Positions 9,401-16,600 of a DNA stretch of 23,584 nt are shown piece after piece. The notes beneath the pieces were generated by a model, which searched no databases, was not told where the DNA came from, and was given only the letters and a program-made list of their open reading frames with translations. Origin of the DNA: a virus; IMG/VR virus record IMGVR_UViG_3300021962_000665, positions 1 through 23,584 of that record. The stretch is one strand, 5' to 3'. Numbering within the stretch: the stretch's first letter is position 1; every line of letters begins with the position of its first letter. The position numbers were made by a program, and so were the translations under genes.

Positions 9401-12001
9401 GCAGGTAATGGAATAGTTTTGATTAATGGAATTTACCAAACTCCCCTTACGGAAAATATAACAGATTATAATTTTAAAATTGTAGAAAATTCTGGGGTTG
9501 GAATTAGTAGTATTGTTTTTAGTGGAATTAGAGATGAATTCGACAATATTGACATTTCAGAATCTGATGTGAATAAAAATCAAATTCCTAGAGGTGGAAT
9601 TATTGTTTCTTTAGGATCTACTGCAGGACTTGGATATGCCCCATTAGTGGGTGCTAGAGTCGGTGTTTTGACTAATTCTAACGGATCTATTAGTAATATA
9701 GTTGGAATTGCAACTACTGGAAACACTATTGCGATTACCACTGCAACGTATGATAATAAAACTGGCATTTTAGACATTTATACACCATCAACATTAAATC
9801 TTACTGGTATAAATCAAGTAAAACTTGTTGGTTTGGCATTTACTTGCCCATCTAACCCTGGTATAGTGTCTTACTTCCCAAGTCATAATAACCCATTAAA
9901 TGTAATTGGTATAGGAACAACATCTTTCTCAGTTAGAGTTGGTACTAGCACTCTTCCACACACATATGTTGGTCAAGGAACTGCATATACTTGGTATGAA
10001 TATCTTACTTTTGGTTCTGGTTATAGAAATCCTGTTTCTATTGCCATTACAGAATCTGGAACAACAGGTACAGGAGCTTCAGTAATAGCAATAGCGGGTA
10101 ATGGGGGAGAACTAACATTTACAATAGATAATCAAGGTTCTGGTTATGCAAATCCACAGATTTTGATACCACCACCAAATTATGAAAATCTTTCAATAGT
10201 CGGCGTATCTAGATTAGGTATAGGTACAACAACAGACACAGGAATAGGAATGTTAATGAATGTTGATGTTGGTCCTAGTTCAAATAATACCAATGTTGGT
10301 ATTGGTACTACTTTATTTGAAGTTTCTTCGTTTAAAATAACAAGACCCGGTTATAACTTTAAGAGGGGTGATATTTTTAAACCAGTTGGATTAGTTACTG
10401 GACGTAATTTAGAACAACCAATTCGTGACTTTCAATTAGTTGTTTTAGAAACTTATAATGATAGTTTTGCGTCATGGCAATTTGGAGAGGTAAATTTATT
10501 AGATTCAATAAAGAGATATCAAGATGGTTCCAGAACAAATTATCCTTTATATTATGAAGGTCAACTTCTGAGTTTCCAAAGAAGTTCAGAAAATGTTGAT
10601 TCGCAAGTTATTGATTTTGATTCACTATTACTTATTTTTATAAATGGTATATTACAAGAACCAAAATATGCATATACATTCAATGGTGGATCTTCTGTAA
10701 GATTTACAACTCCACCAAAACAAAATGATAATGTTGAAATATACTTTTATGCTGGTACTAGAGGTGTTGATTCTACAAGAGTAGATGTTGTTGAAACTAT
10801 TAAAATAGGTGATACTGTACAAATTTATAGTAATAATGGCAATTTAAGAAATACTGTAACTCAGAATACCAGAACTGTTTTTGATTTTCCATCTGCAGAT
10901 TTAATGGAAACTAACATATATTCTGATCAAGGTGTTGATGATCGAAATGATAAACCATTGTTCTGGATAAAACAAAAAGAAGACATTATAATAAATGATT
11001 TTGTTTATTCAAAGTCTAGAGATTCTATTGAACCTCAAGTATACCCAACAGCAAGAATAATTAAAGACTTTACTTCTACTAGTTCCAATTTATTTGTCGA
11101 TGATGCTTCTATCTTTGATTATGATTTTAACGAACCTGGGGCAACAGAAAAAATTAATCTTTTAGTTGTTCCATCTACAGAATCTATATCTGTGGGTGTA
11201 GTAACTGCCGTTGTATCTTCAGCGGGTACAATACAATCACTTTCTATTGAAAATTCTGGAATAGGGTATACTGGTTCCGATATAAAAATTAAAATTTCAA
11301 ATCCATATTATGGAATTGGAGTTGGATCTACAGCTATTGGATCAATATCTTCTTTAAATGGATCTTTAATAAATGCCAATGTAGTAAGTCCAGGATTTGG
11401 ATATACTAATACAAATCCTCCACAAGTAATAGTTGAAAGTCCTAAATTTAACACAGAAAAACTAAAAAATGCCAACGTAGTGGAAGGATTTAGTGGAGTA
11501 ATAATTGGAATTAATACTGCGGTTGGTATTGGAACTAGTTTAGCACTACAATTTGAAATAAAAACTTCCACTGACACGTACCCAAATTTACAATCTGGAT
11601 ATCCAATTTACATTTTTGACACTAAAGTTGGTAACGGTGTAACTTCAATATATGGAAATGAAACTGAAATAGTGGGCATCTCTACTTATTATTTGGATAA
11701 CATTTACAACATACACAGTATCACTGGTACTAACAATGCAAATGGTGCAAGGATAATAACTTGTAATATATCCGAAAACACTAATATCGTAGGAATAGCT
11801 ACAACTGGAACATTTGTAAGACCCGTTGGAAAGTTTTCTTGGGGTAAAATTACAGGTTTTTCTAGATCTACAAATCCAATTTCTATAGGTGTTAGTGGAT
11901 ATAATGTTTCATCTGGTTTATCAACTTATCCAACAGTACAAAGAAAAGGATATGGATTAAGAAAAACCGGTGCTTTGAAAAAAGATTTGATAACTACTTA
12001 A
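2..12001 (+). CDS. Giant gp7-position baseplate wedge / virion structural protein, 5' partial
   Basis: The reading frame is open from the first base of the window, so this is the last 3,999 residues of a protein whose start lies upstream. The TTG at 353 is only an internal Leu codon. Numbering from nt 2, residues ~90-125 carry the motif Y-x-T-K-G-T-x-x-S-F-x-x-L-F-x-x-L-Y-G. This matches the C-terminal region of T4 gp7 (Y-S-T-K-G-I-x-A-S-x-x-F-L-F-x-x-L-Y), and gp8 follows immediately, as in T4. The remaining ~3,850 residues are Ser/Gly/Asn/Ile-rich and beta-repetitive. They include HG[FL]-SG-[DE]-x-[VI]-x-Y repeats, GxGY repeats, a YHYH domain (~residues 1131-1245), many G-I-G-T motifs and two N-G-I-x-Q modules near the C-terminus. 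No signal peptide or membrane segment is seen. T4 gp7 is 1,032 residues, so this is at least four times longer. Known: T4 gp7 is a baseplate wedge core protein. Inferred: this protein joins the wedge core to peripheral fibre-like decorations. Giant structural proteins of this type are known in marine T4-like phages. Confidence 0.88.
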   Translation, partial: TYKEKTNTTFNGCIRGFSGIKQYASELVFNSTQANQHLDGTEVTNLSVLFLQEFYKKIKYTILPELETSSLVEGLNVNNFLKNTKSLYQTKGTKESFRILFNALYGTKPKIIDLETLLVKTSDAEYIKRKELLFENLSLDKDPTLLIGQKVIKNDDPSTFGAISEIETFSRQNKLYYKFLIFLGYDESNIENSGEFIPTPSSRLVDSILASDKLDTITLDSTISFPKSGSVFFNQTEIFYADKSVNQLFGCYTKGKSFVDIDIPKTSNIVSNSTYFGYQNGIVSDEYKVNLRLLNVISGISAVDNNNAKNYIFDDGENIFVKNLGVIVEGNKSKIISDSLIYNTSCRYQLDQFFRESNYALTLSDIDSSSLRVGDRVEFLERNTEIKVNTLSNVLITNIDTTIGEIRFESNLSDLNDLKKYDIRRKIKTASSSIVPLKYKNITSDVSNLYDENGSNVYITSNSLPSYQIDTNIFSYSPSSLFDYDDVEQKYTSLLFDKELSIISGDRVYYDYTGSPIPGLSRGYYYVVVSEDYKKVKLFTSRSFISINKFVYLGSSSSGSTIQGIHSFTLLSQYTEDKKIYPQKLFKKIDLKKDPLKETGSDIGTETVGILANGVEILSYNSKDKVYYGPLKTVDVINSGEDYDVVNPPRLQLSSGSAKVQPIVTGTLQKIIVDPQEFNIEKPLKIEVTGGNSKNISVIPLIKKKSREVFFDARILEEGGGLSITSETITFLTDHNFIDGQKVIYDINNINNQRIGLGTYLGSNINQNIYLGNNTPFYVEVVNSKTVKLYKTIGDYRTGINTVGFTTVGNFGIHKFKTDPKNVIDSVKVINPGTGFENRKLIVNSSGISTYFNTINFTNHGFSSGELISYDYQTTPISGLSTSNQYYVLKVNDDSFRLCNAGIAGTDNSNYLRGKYEKLKTVGSGYQYFSYPEIKVSISYISESQTIQEIKATPVVKGSITGIYLYESGLNYGSTTVNLENIPNIKILNGDFAQLTPVISNGRIVDVIITYAGTNYYSVPNLIIDTKSGVGAEIRCEISNGKISNAIVISEGYGYNFADTSIRVVSSGKNAAFRVKIRELTLNNSFRYGIQYLNYRDPSVEILYKNKKNELQYVVTGYSENLNSLFNESLSKHSPIIGWAYDGNPIYGPHGYSDPTNTSSNIKLLKSGYSLTTVTNRPSGTNFKSGYFVDDYVFTNSGDLDEHNGRFCKTPEYPNGVYAYFTTANINPDGNYIGVFPYFIGKTYRSNVIEENNQLSFNQYYDFKNSTLLRNTLPYKSSDLHARYDFFNESLDQICEVDGTSYGNIDNILITDKGNDYKVNDIIYFSSQDNTGYGLNAIVDRIEGKQISSIESKIKKFENAKFYSLGSNDFYIKYSPNFDIPENSAVTITGLSTQYANVNGTRKVDFSNFTTKLSDNIVFSSVGFVTDIQLLSFPNRVSIGSSIKIKGQSYDEYFKILNYFRDLNILKVKKVSSSGLSTSGSIVTFLSDVLRFRDNQSPQTQPENYINYFNPQLAIGIGTYSGSFIENTFNIGSNSQTISIPTQSIYIPNHGFKTNQKVILKRPSGAAAILVQNSPSEASFNLLQNPDTQKELYVISKSKDLIGIVTSKDLTSSTNGLYFPNLANAGSFNYEYSLETTFNEVLCNVDSRTATVSISTYHNLSKDDEVDITLISNKSVGIGTTSVKLKYNDKIKSVISKSLLFTPNEVNVQKNTINVVDHGLISGDLVYYISTSIISGLTTNFYYVHKIDSNNIKLSETYIDSTSSSPILISFSSSGIGTQELHLIHSNINVTKNNNLVFDLSDSSLTDYKLKVYQDKDFKKELLHIIDDQKNYVLTGLGTPGISTDAYSTLQYYNEIPEELYYTLEKNNNVIKPDFVGKDLSKITFVTSNYTGKYNIFNLTDTKFDIYLNGDPEQNSYLKDECDILNYSTNSLSASGSVNRIRILDKGSNYKDIPVYKNTSSENGYGLNVIPSSSTIGKIKNINLKNNLFEYPSDNTLKPLVYTPFRSEIKDSNVLVKVNVLFGGKNYPSAPDLVVINSETKKEISGGLIRAKMSGTTGTFGVESVNIDIPYTGLPQIPVEVKSINNSNGVIIDTILSSSSSGIMTCLLKTPILGFITDPFTVGEEVFVEDIENQPNTGIGFNSPDHGYQFLKVIDYDTNSNPGKIVLSIPKLYGNPGVAVTFQINTLPSIVKKSNYPIFEVIQDYGLFLINEKISVVKDGNILQTDLTITKSVTNYVKFIGKYKLSVGDVIRGSTSGQQATIQSISFIDSSFTVGGFNDRFYGWKKDTGQTSNDLQIIPNNDYYQNLSYTIKTDKTWDEVSPIVNSTLHPIGTKNFVDTEIDSVGIITTDLAKESYLDIITSYVSESRVDVIKNFDLVTDYDTFNQRSKFIKFKNIKLIDYFESRSNRVLQVDDISSQFSSSDDDEKSLKQIISVLSPNQLCTKFLIQVKSSDLNLIEKNINELQFTELVCIRNNNNTYFLEKSSLSNKDSKIVDIEPVIDEARNYYLQLTPTNPYDIDYEVKILTKEFSTILPKGSSFTIGSVDILSEIKDVQVNSTDNILSIDSSDYSALYLEVHILNKKTKETEYIEIYSVNDQNNVYYSDYYFNSYGDDFSYGFIGSVGLSISSGTINLKCTNISNSNITVSVKTVGFNTTSGIGTYRFKSQRQSDSSERTVIYESGQKIVSSASTIVGYDRNLFSSIKSIVNVSVGSTFSLHQLMVMQDSESSYLVEYPMVLFGDSIGIGTFGADINYGKLNINFYPASKFSGSNIEIKYLNDVFYTLLDEINSPRPLLLEPLSENLSIAKYFGLNSRNVNRLNFKLNYNNIPIFAKTFDPFDSNVLNSQTGIFTINNHFFSTGEKLIYKPKSTFIGLGQSSMGIVSSLDDNGISTNRLPSTVYAIKINNNQFKIATNKQNATSGTGVVFTDLGEGNAHMFEMEKKNEKGIITINNLIQYPLIYTGIAHSLFGNSGQIGIGNTFFTLSGISSVKPTDVIKIDNEYMQVLNVGIGTSSSGPILFFTGDKNIVEVQRGFVGSSATSHLDGSKVSIYRGSYNISEDQIYFTQPPRGNVFDLVTFDERNLPRARAKFTGRVFLRQDYTTNLIFDDISPEFTGIGQTFILKSQGINTVGLGTTAGNGIVLINGIYQTPLTENITDYNFKIVENSGVGISSIVFSGIRDEFDNIDISESDVNKNQIPRGGIIVSLGSTAGLGYAPLVGARVGVLTNSNGSISNIVGIATTGNTIAITTATYDNKTGILDIYTPSTLNLTGINQVKLVGLAFTCPSNPGIVSYFPSHNNPLNVIGIGTTSFSVRVGTSTLPHTYVGQGTAYTWYEYLTFGSGYRNPVSIAITESGTTGTGASVIAIAGNGGELTFTIDNQGSGYANPQILIPPPNYENLSIVGVSRLGIGTTTDTGIGMLMNVDVGPSSNNTNVGIGTTLFEVSSFKITRPGYNFKRGDIFKPVGLVTGRNLEQPIRDFQLVVLETYNDSFASWQFGEVNLLDSIKRYQDGSRTNYPLYYEGQLLSFQRSSENVDSQVIDFDSLLLIFINGILQEPKYAYTFNGGSSVRFTTPPKQNDNVEIYFYAGTRGVDSTRVDVVETIKIGDTVQIYSNNGNLRNTVTQNTRTVFDFPSADLMETNIYSDQGVDDRNDKPLFWIKQKEDIIINDFVYSKSRDSIEPQVYPTARIIKDFTSTSSNLFVDDASIFDYDFNEPGATEKINLLVVPSTESISVGVVTAVVSSAGTIQSLSIENSGIGYTGSDIKIKISNPYYGIGVGSTAIGSISSLNGSLINANVVSPGFGYTNTNPPQVIVESPKFNTEKLKNANVVEGFSGVIIGINTAVGIGTSLALQFEIKTSTDTYPNLQSGYPIYIFDTKVGNGVTSIYGNETEIVGISTYYLDNIYNIHSITGTNNANGARIITCNISENTNIVGIATTGTFVRPVGKFSWGKITGFSRSTNPISIGVSGYNVSSGLSTYPTVQRKGYGLRKTGALKKDLITT
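2759..3232 (+). repeat. Tandem GxGY beta-repeat array in the giant protein
   Basis: Four near-consecutive copies of a repeat are readable as [VI]-x-x-x-G-x-[GN]-Y-x-x-x-P-x-[VI]-x-[VI]: G-S-G-Y-Q-Y-F-S-Y-P-E-I, S-G-L-N-Y-G-S-T-T-V, A-G-T-N-Y-Y-S-V-P-N-L and E-G-Y-G-Y-N-F-A-D-T. Each is followed by a G-A-x-x-x-x-x-[VI]-x-x-G-x-I strand pair. A preceding copy lies at ~2480-2515 (P-G-T-G-F) and another at ~1907-1996. Confidence 0.65.
3394..3737 (+). other. YHYH-type domain embedded in the giant protein
   Basis: Residues ~1131-1245 (numbered from nt 2) hold two diagnostic blocks. The first is I-I-G-W-A-Y-D-G-N-P-I-Y-G-P, matching the G-x-A-x-D-G-x-P-I-Y-G-P signature of the YHYH family (Pfam PF14240). 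The second is L-D-E-H-N-G-R-F, followed about 13 residues later by Y-A-Y-F-T-T and then P-Y-F-I-G. This matches the family's L-D-x-x-N-G-R ... Y-H-Y-H-x-T ... P-Y-x-x-G order, except that the name-giving Y-H-Y-H reads Y-A-Y-F. The domain's biochemical role is not established. In marine T4-like phages it occurs in large structural proteins, so an extracellular surface or adhesin role is an inference. Confidence 0.8.
10001..10190 (+). repeat. GxGY beta-repeat pair, C-terminal third of the giant protein
   Basis: Two copies, F-G-S-G-Y-R-N-P-V-S-I and Q-G-S-G-Y-A-N-P-Q-I-L-I, are separated by a G-T-G-A-S-V-I-A-I-A strand and a Gly-rich turn. A weaker third copy (R-P-G-Y-N-F-K-R-G-D) lies at about 10340-10370. 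These are close to the repeat family consensus. Confidence 0.65.
11216..11436 (+). repeat. GxGY beta-repeat pair near the giant protein C-terminus
   Basis: Two copies: I-E-N-S-G-I-G-Y-T-G-S-D-I-K-I and V-S-P-G-F-G-Y-T-N-T-N-P-P-Q-V-I-V. They are joined by a segment with G-I-G-V-G-S-T-A-I-G. Same family as the arrays in gp8, the DUF4815 protein and gp14. Confidence 0.65.
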
Positions 12002-12009
12002 TATAAATA
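12002..12009 (+). promoter_or_regulatory. T4-type late promoter box before gp8
   Basis: An exact TATAAATA lies in the 26-base gap between the giant gene's stop (11999-12001) and the gp8 start (12028). This is the T4 late promoter consensus recognised by gp55-type late sigma factors, normally centred at -10. That would put the transcript start near 12015 with a leader of only ~13 bases. In such AT-rich DNA an exact match is expected a few times per strand by chance, so its intergenic position is the real support. Confidence 0.55.
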
Positions 12010-12027
12010 GTAAAAAAATCTCTTAAA

Positions 12028-13611
12028 ATGGCAGCTTTTGTTACAGATAAATTTAGAATTATAAATACGACAAATTTTGTAAATTCCATAAGTACCTCTG
12101 AAGATTATTATTATATTTTTGTTGGTTTACCAAATCCAAATACTCCTGGATTTGGAAGAGATGAGAACTGGGATGGACCCGACTTAGCGGTTCCAAGTTC
12201 TGCTGTGTTACCGAACCCAACAGATAATTTTGATTATTTGCCACATTATGGTGATAATATGTTGTATGGTAAAAGAGTTGTTTCTGAAAACGTTAGGCGT
12301 TGTATAAGAAGGATTGATTGGACGCAAGGTGTAAAATATGATATGTACAGACATGATTATAGTGTATCTAATCCAGCAGCAGTTACAAATAGATCTAGAC
12401 TTTATGATTCAAATTATTATGTAATGAATAGTTTATACCAGGTTTATATTTGTATAAGTAATGGATCAAGTGGAATAAGTTCAACTGGAAATCAATCTCA
12501 AGATGAACCTTTGTTTACAGATTTAGAACCATCAAAAGCTGGAACTAGCGGGGACGGATATATTTGGAAATATTTGTTCACAGTTCCCCCAAATGATATA
12601 ATTAAATTTGATTCTACTGAATATATACCAGTACCCAATAATTGGGAAACTTCATCTTTGTCACAAATAGTTTCTGTTAGAGAAAACGCAAATTCTGATA
12701 ACAACAATAATCAAATTAAATTTGTTTTTATAGATAATCCTGGATCCGGATATTATACTGGAGAAGTTGATATATTGGGAGATGGAAGTGGGGGTAGAGT
12801 TTTTGTTGAAGCAAATGAAGAAGGTGAAATAGTAAATACCACAGTTACTGTTGGTGGTAGTGGTTATACCTATGCTTTAGTCGATTTAGGTCCTTTACAA
12901 TCGTCAGACACAATTTCGGATCCAGCAAAATTAATACCAATTATACCACCATCAAAAGGTCACGGATACGACATATACACGGAATTAGGAGCAGATAGGG
13001 TTTTACTTTACTCTAGATTTGATGACACTTTTAAAGATTTTCCAACTGATACTAAATTTTGCCAAATTGGAGTATTAAAAAATCCATCAGTATACAATTC
13101 TAATACTTTATACAATTCAGATAGATTCTCCGCATTAGGTTCTTTAAAAATTATACTGTCCGGAAACATTGTTCCACAAGTTGGAGAAAAAATTGAGCAA
13201 ACTTTGCCTAATGACAAAAAAGCATTTGCTTATGTTGCTTCATATGATAAAGATACTACAGTATTAAAATATTTTAGAGACAGATCTCTATATTTTAATC
13301 CTACAGAATATGATCAAACAGACTATGTTGGAATTTCTTCATTAGGAAATGGTACATTAAAGTTTAGTTCTAGTGGAGGGTCTATTAGGGGGAAAACTTC
13401 TAATTTCACAGCTTCTATAGATTCTTCATTTACCGGTTTAACAACAACAGTGCAAAATAAAACTGTTCCCCTAGATGTTTATATGACTGCTGGTATGGCA
13501 GATCCTGAAATAAATAAAACATCTGGAGATATTATTTACCTAGATAACAGACCTTTAATACAAAGGAACTCTAGACAAAAAGAAGATATCAAAATTATTC
13601 TAGAATTTTAA
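12028..13611 (+). CDS. gp8: Baseplate wedge subunit gp8
   Basis: 527 residues, ATG start directly downstream of a late promoter box; no strong Shine-Dalgarno is seen. It is recognised as T4 gp8 by three blocks. The N-terminus has V-T-D-K-F-R-I ... N-F-V-N-S-I, against V-T-S-K-F-R-T ... N-F-Y-N-S-I in T4. Residues ~175-205 have G-D-G-Y-I-W-K-Y-L-F-x-x-P-P ... E-Y-I-P-V-P. The C-terminus has G-D-I-I-Y-L-D-N-R-P and ends I-L-E-F, against G-E-M-I-Y-M-E-N-R-P ... I-L-F-T-F. Known: T4 gp8 is a dimeric wedge protein that joins gp10 and gp7 during wedge assembly. T4 gp8 has 334 residues. The extra ~190 here include a GxGY beta-repeat pair at residues ~233-287 that T4 lacks. The next gene starts 3 bases after the stop, so the two are very likely co-transcribed. 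Confidence 0.93.
   Translation: MAAFVTDKFRIINTTNFVNSISTSEDYYYIFVGLPNPNTPGFGRDENWDGPDLAVPSSAVLPNPTDNFDYLPHYGDNMLYGKRVVSENVRRCIRRIDWTQGVKYDMYRHDYSVSNPAAVTNRSRLYDSNYYVMNSLYQVYICISNGSSGISSTGNQSQDEPLFTDLEPSKAGTSGDGYIWKYLFTVPPNDIIKFDSTEYIPVPNNWETSSLSQIVSVRENANSDNNNNQIKFVFIDNPGSGYYTGEVDILGDGSGGRVFVEANEEGEIVNTTVTVGGSGYTYALVDLGPLQSSDTISDPAKLIPIIPPSKGHGYDIYTELGADRVLLYSRFDDTFKDFPTDTKFCQIGVLKNPSVYNSNTLYNSDRFSALGSLKIILSGNIVPQVGEKIEQTLPNDKKAFAYVASYDKDTTVLKYFRDRSLYFNPTEYDQTDYVGISSLGNGTLKFSSSGGSIRGKTSNFTASIDSSFTGLTTTVQNKTVPLDVYMTAGMADPEINKTSGDIIYLDNRPLIQRNSRQKEDIKIILEF
12724..12888 (+). repeat. GxGY beta-repeat insertion in gp8
   Basis: Residues ~233-287 of gp8 read I-D-N-P-G-S-G-Y-Y-T-G-E-V-D-I, then a G-D-G-S-G-G-R-V-F-V strand, then V-G-G-S-G-Y-T-Y-A-L-V. 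This is the same module as in the giant protein. It lies in the middle of the gp8 fold, where T4 gp8 has no such sequence, so it looks like an inserted decoration. Confidence 0.7.
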
Positions 13612-13614
13612 AAA

Positions 13615-16600
13615 ATGGCACAAAAAACTAATCTCAACGTAAACCCATATTTTGATGATTTTGATCCGAATAAAAATTTTTATAAGGTTCTTTTCAGTCC
13701 TGGGAAACCAATACAGTCTAGAGAATTAAATACAATCCAGTCAGTATTGCAAAATCAAATTGAATCCTTTGGAAGTCATATATTTAAAGAAGGATCTATG
13801 GTAGTACCTGGATCTATTACTTATGATCCAGAATATTTTGCAGTTAAGTTAAATCCACTTTCTTTTGGTGTGGACATATCATTATATATTGAGAAGTATG
13901 TTGGCAAAACAATTAGAGGAGAAGTATCTGGAATAAGTGCCAGTGTAAAACAAGTTATCTTTCCAAATAATAAAGATGTTGAATACATTACTTTATATGT
14001 AAAATATTTAGAATCTGATAATGATTTTACACAGTCTTCATTTATTGATGGTGAATCTTTATTATCTACAGAAGCAATATCATATGGAATTAATAATATT
14101 GTTATTTCTGATGGTGTAGCATTTGCATCATTGGTATCGGAGAATGCTACAGCAGTCTCTTCATCAGTTTCTATAGATGAAGGAATCTATTTTATCAGAG
14201 GAATTTTTGCAAAAGTATCAAAAGAGACTTTAATTCTTGATTATTATACAAATAATTCATCATATAGAGTAGGGTTAAAAGTATCTGAACAACTAATAAG
14301 TGCAAAAGAAGATGGATCTCTCTATGACAATGCTAAAGGATTTACTAATTTTTCAGCTCCTGGTGCAGATAGATTTAAACTTGATTTAAGTTTAACAAAA
14401 AAATTCTTAACTGATAATCAAAATGATACTGATTTTGTCGAATTATTAAGAGTAGAAAATGGTATCTTAAAAAGGATAAAAAATAAAACAGAATATAGTT
14501 TAATAAAAGATTATATTGCACAAAGAACTTATGATGAATCTGGAAATTATTCCGTAGTTCCATTTAAAGTAACAGTTAATAATTCTTTAAACAATTTATT
14601 GGGTAATAATGGATTGTTTCTTTCTGGAGAAACAACTTCAATAGGAAATACCCCGTCTGATGATTTAATGTCTGTGTCAGTTAGTCCAGGAAAAGCATAT
14701 GTTAAAGGATATGATATTGAAAAAACTAGCACAACAGTGTTGGACATAGACAAACCCAGAGATACGGAAACAATTGAAAATGTTGTAGTTCCATTTAAAA
14801 TGGGAAATATTTTAAGAATTAACAATGTCTATGGAGCACCCGTTAATAGAAATACTGTCTCATTTTATGATCAAAGAAGAAATGAGACAACAAATGCAAC
14901 AGGCACAAAGATAGGAGAAGCTAGAGTATATCTGTTTAGATTGACAGATTCTCCTTATTCAAGTGCCATGTCAAGTTGGGATTTATATTTTTATGATCCA
15001 CAATTTTACACATCATTAACAATAAACACATCATTAACTTCTACTGAACTTCCACAATCTTCTTTAATAGTTGGAAATAGTAGTGGTGCTGTTGGATATG
15101 TTGTTACGGCAGGATCTACAAATAATCAGATCACAATTAGACAAGTATCTGGAAAATTTTTAAAGAATGAATCAATATACATAAATGGTTCTAATTCTTT
15201 ACCAAGGTCGATTTTATCGGTAAAAGAATATAATTCATCAGATATTAAATCGGTATATCAATATAATGCAACTACTCCATTTTTGGGAGATATATCTTTA
15301 CAAAAAAGTTCTCCAATTGGGTTTAGCAGTTTAGATGAAATTACTATAAGTTCAAGTGGTGTAGTAAAAACTACAAATAAACCATTTTCTGGAATAGCAA
15401 CAGGCACAATTATACGATATTCTAGACCTGGTTTTAGCACAGAGACTTATAACGTTGTTACTAGTGTATCTTCTGAAGGTACAACACTTAATGTTTCCGG
15501 TATTACAACAGTTTCTGGAATTGCTGATGGTGCATTACCAAGTTCAGACATAAAAGTTAAATTTGTAGTTGGGAACTCTAATGTATTGAATCAAAATTCC
15601 TCATATTTATATTCTGTACTACCAAATACAAATATATCAAGTGTTGACTTAAACGGATCACAATTAACGTTTTCTTCTCAAGCCATAATCAGTAGTACAG
15701 TTTCTGGAAACAGTCTGGTTTTGTCAACTTCAGATTTTACATTACCAGACAATTTTGGATCTGTAAAGTTTGATACTTATGATTCCGAAAAATATTCTAT
15801 TCACTATGCAGATGGCACTACAGAGTCTTTATCTGGAGATCAAGTAACCTTTAACAATACTTACACTCAGATTACATTCAGCGGTATTCAAAACAAACAA
15901 TTGAGATTAGTCAATGGAACATTTATAAAGACTGGAATACAAAGTAAAACAAAAGTACATAAAAAAAGTAATGTATTAAACGTAAATTTATCCAAATATC
16001 AACAATCTGGAACATCAACAAATTCTTCTATAGAAGATGGATTAACTTATAATCAGTATTATGGTTTGAGAGTACAGGACAAAGAAATATGCTTAAGATA
16101 TCCGGACGTAACTAAAGTTCTTGCAGTATATGAATCTTTAGACAGTTCTTCAGTCACATTTGACTCATTAACATTTTCTTCATTATATTCTATATCAAAT
16201 AATTCAAATGTTGGAGAGAATGTAACCGGTAAAAATAGTAAAGCGGTAGCTAGAATAGTGTCCGTTGCTGGAGACACAATAGAGTTTGTCTATTTGAACG
16301 GAAATTCTTTCCAGGTTGGAGAAGATGTTGAATTTGAATATTCTGGTTTGACTGTTCCACTTTTATCCTTATCTTTTGGAAAATATAAAAATATTACTAA
16401 TTCATTTGGTCTGGATAAGGGACAAAGAGATCAATTTTATGATTACTCCAGAATAATTAGAAATTCAAATTCTCAAGAACCAACTAAAAAATTAACTATA
16501 GTATTTGATTATTTTGATGTTCCACCAACCGATGTTGGTGATATTTTTACAGTTTTAAGTTATCCAGAAGAATCTTATAATAAAGATATTCCAAATGTTG

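Noticed and set aside
2759-11436. CRISPR or DNA-level tandem repeats suggested by recurring sequence in the giant gene
   Set aside because: Similarity is at the protein level with diverged codons and irregular spacing. There are no identical direct repeats with uniform spacers, and the frame stays open throughout.
12060-12067. A second exact TATAAATA inside the gp8 gene
   Set aside because: It lies within codons 11-14 of gp8. Several chance matches are expected in DNA this AT-rich, and no gene start follows it.
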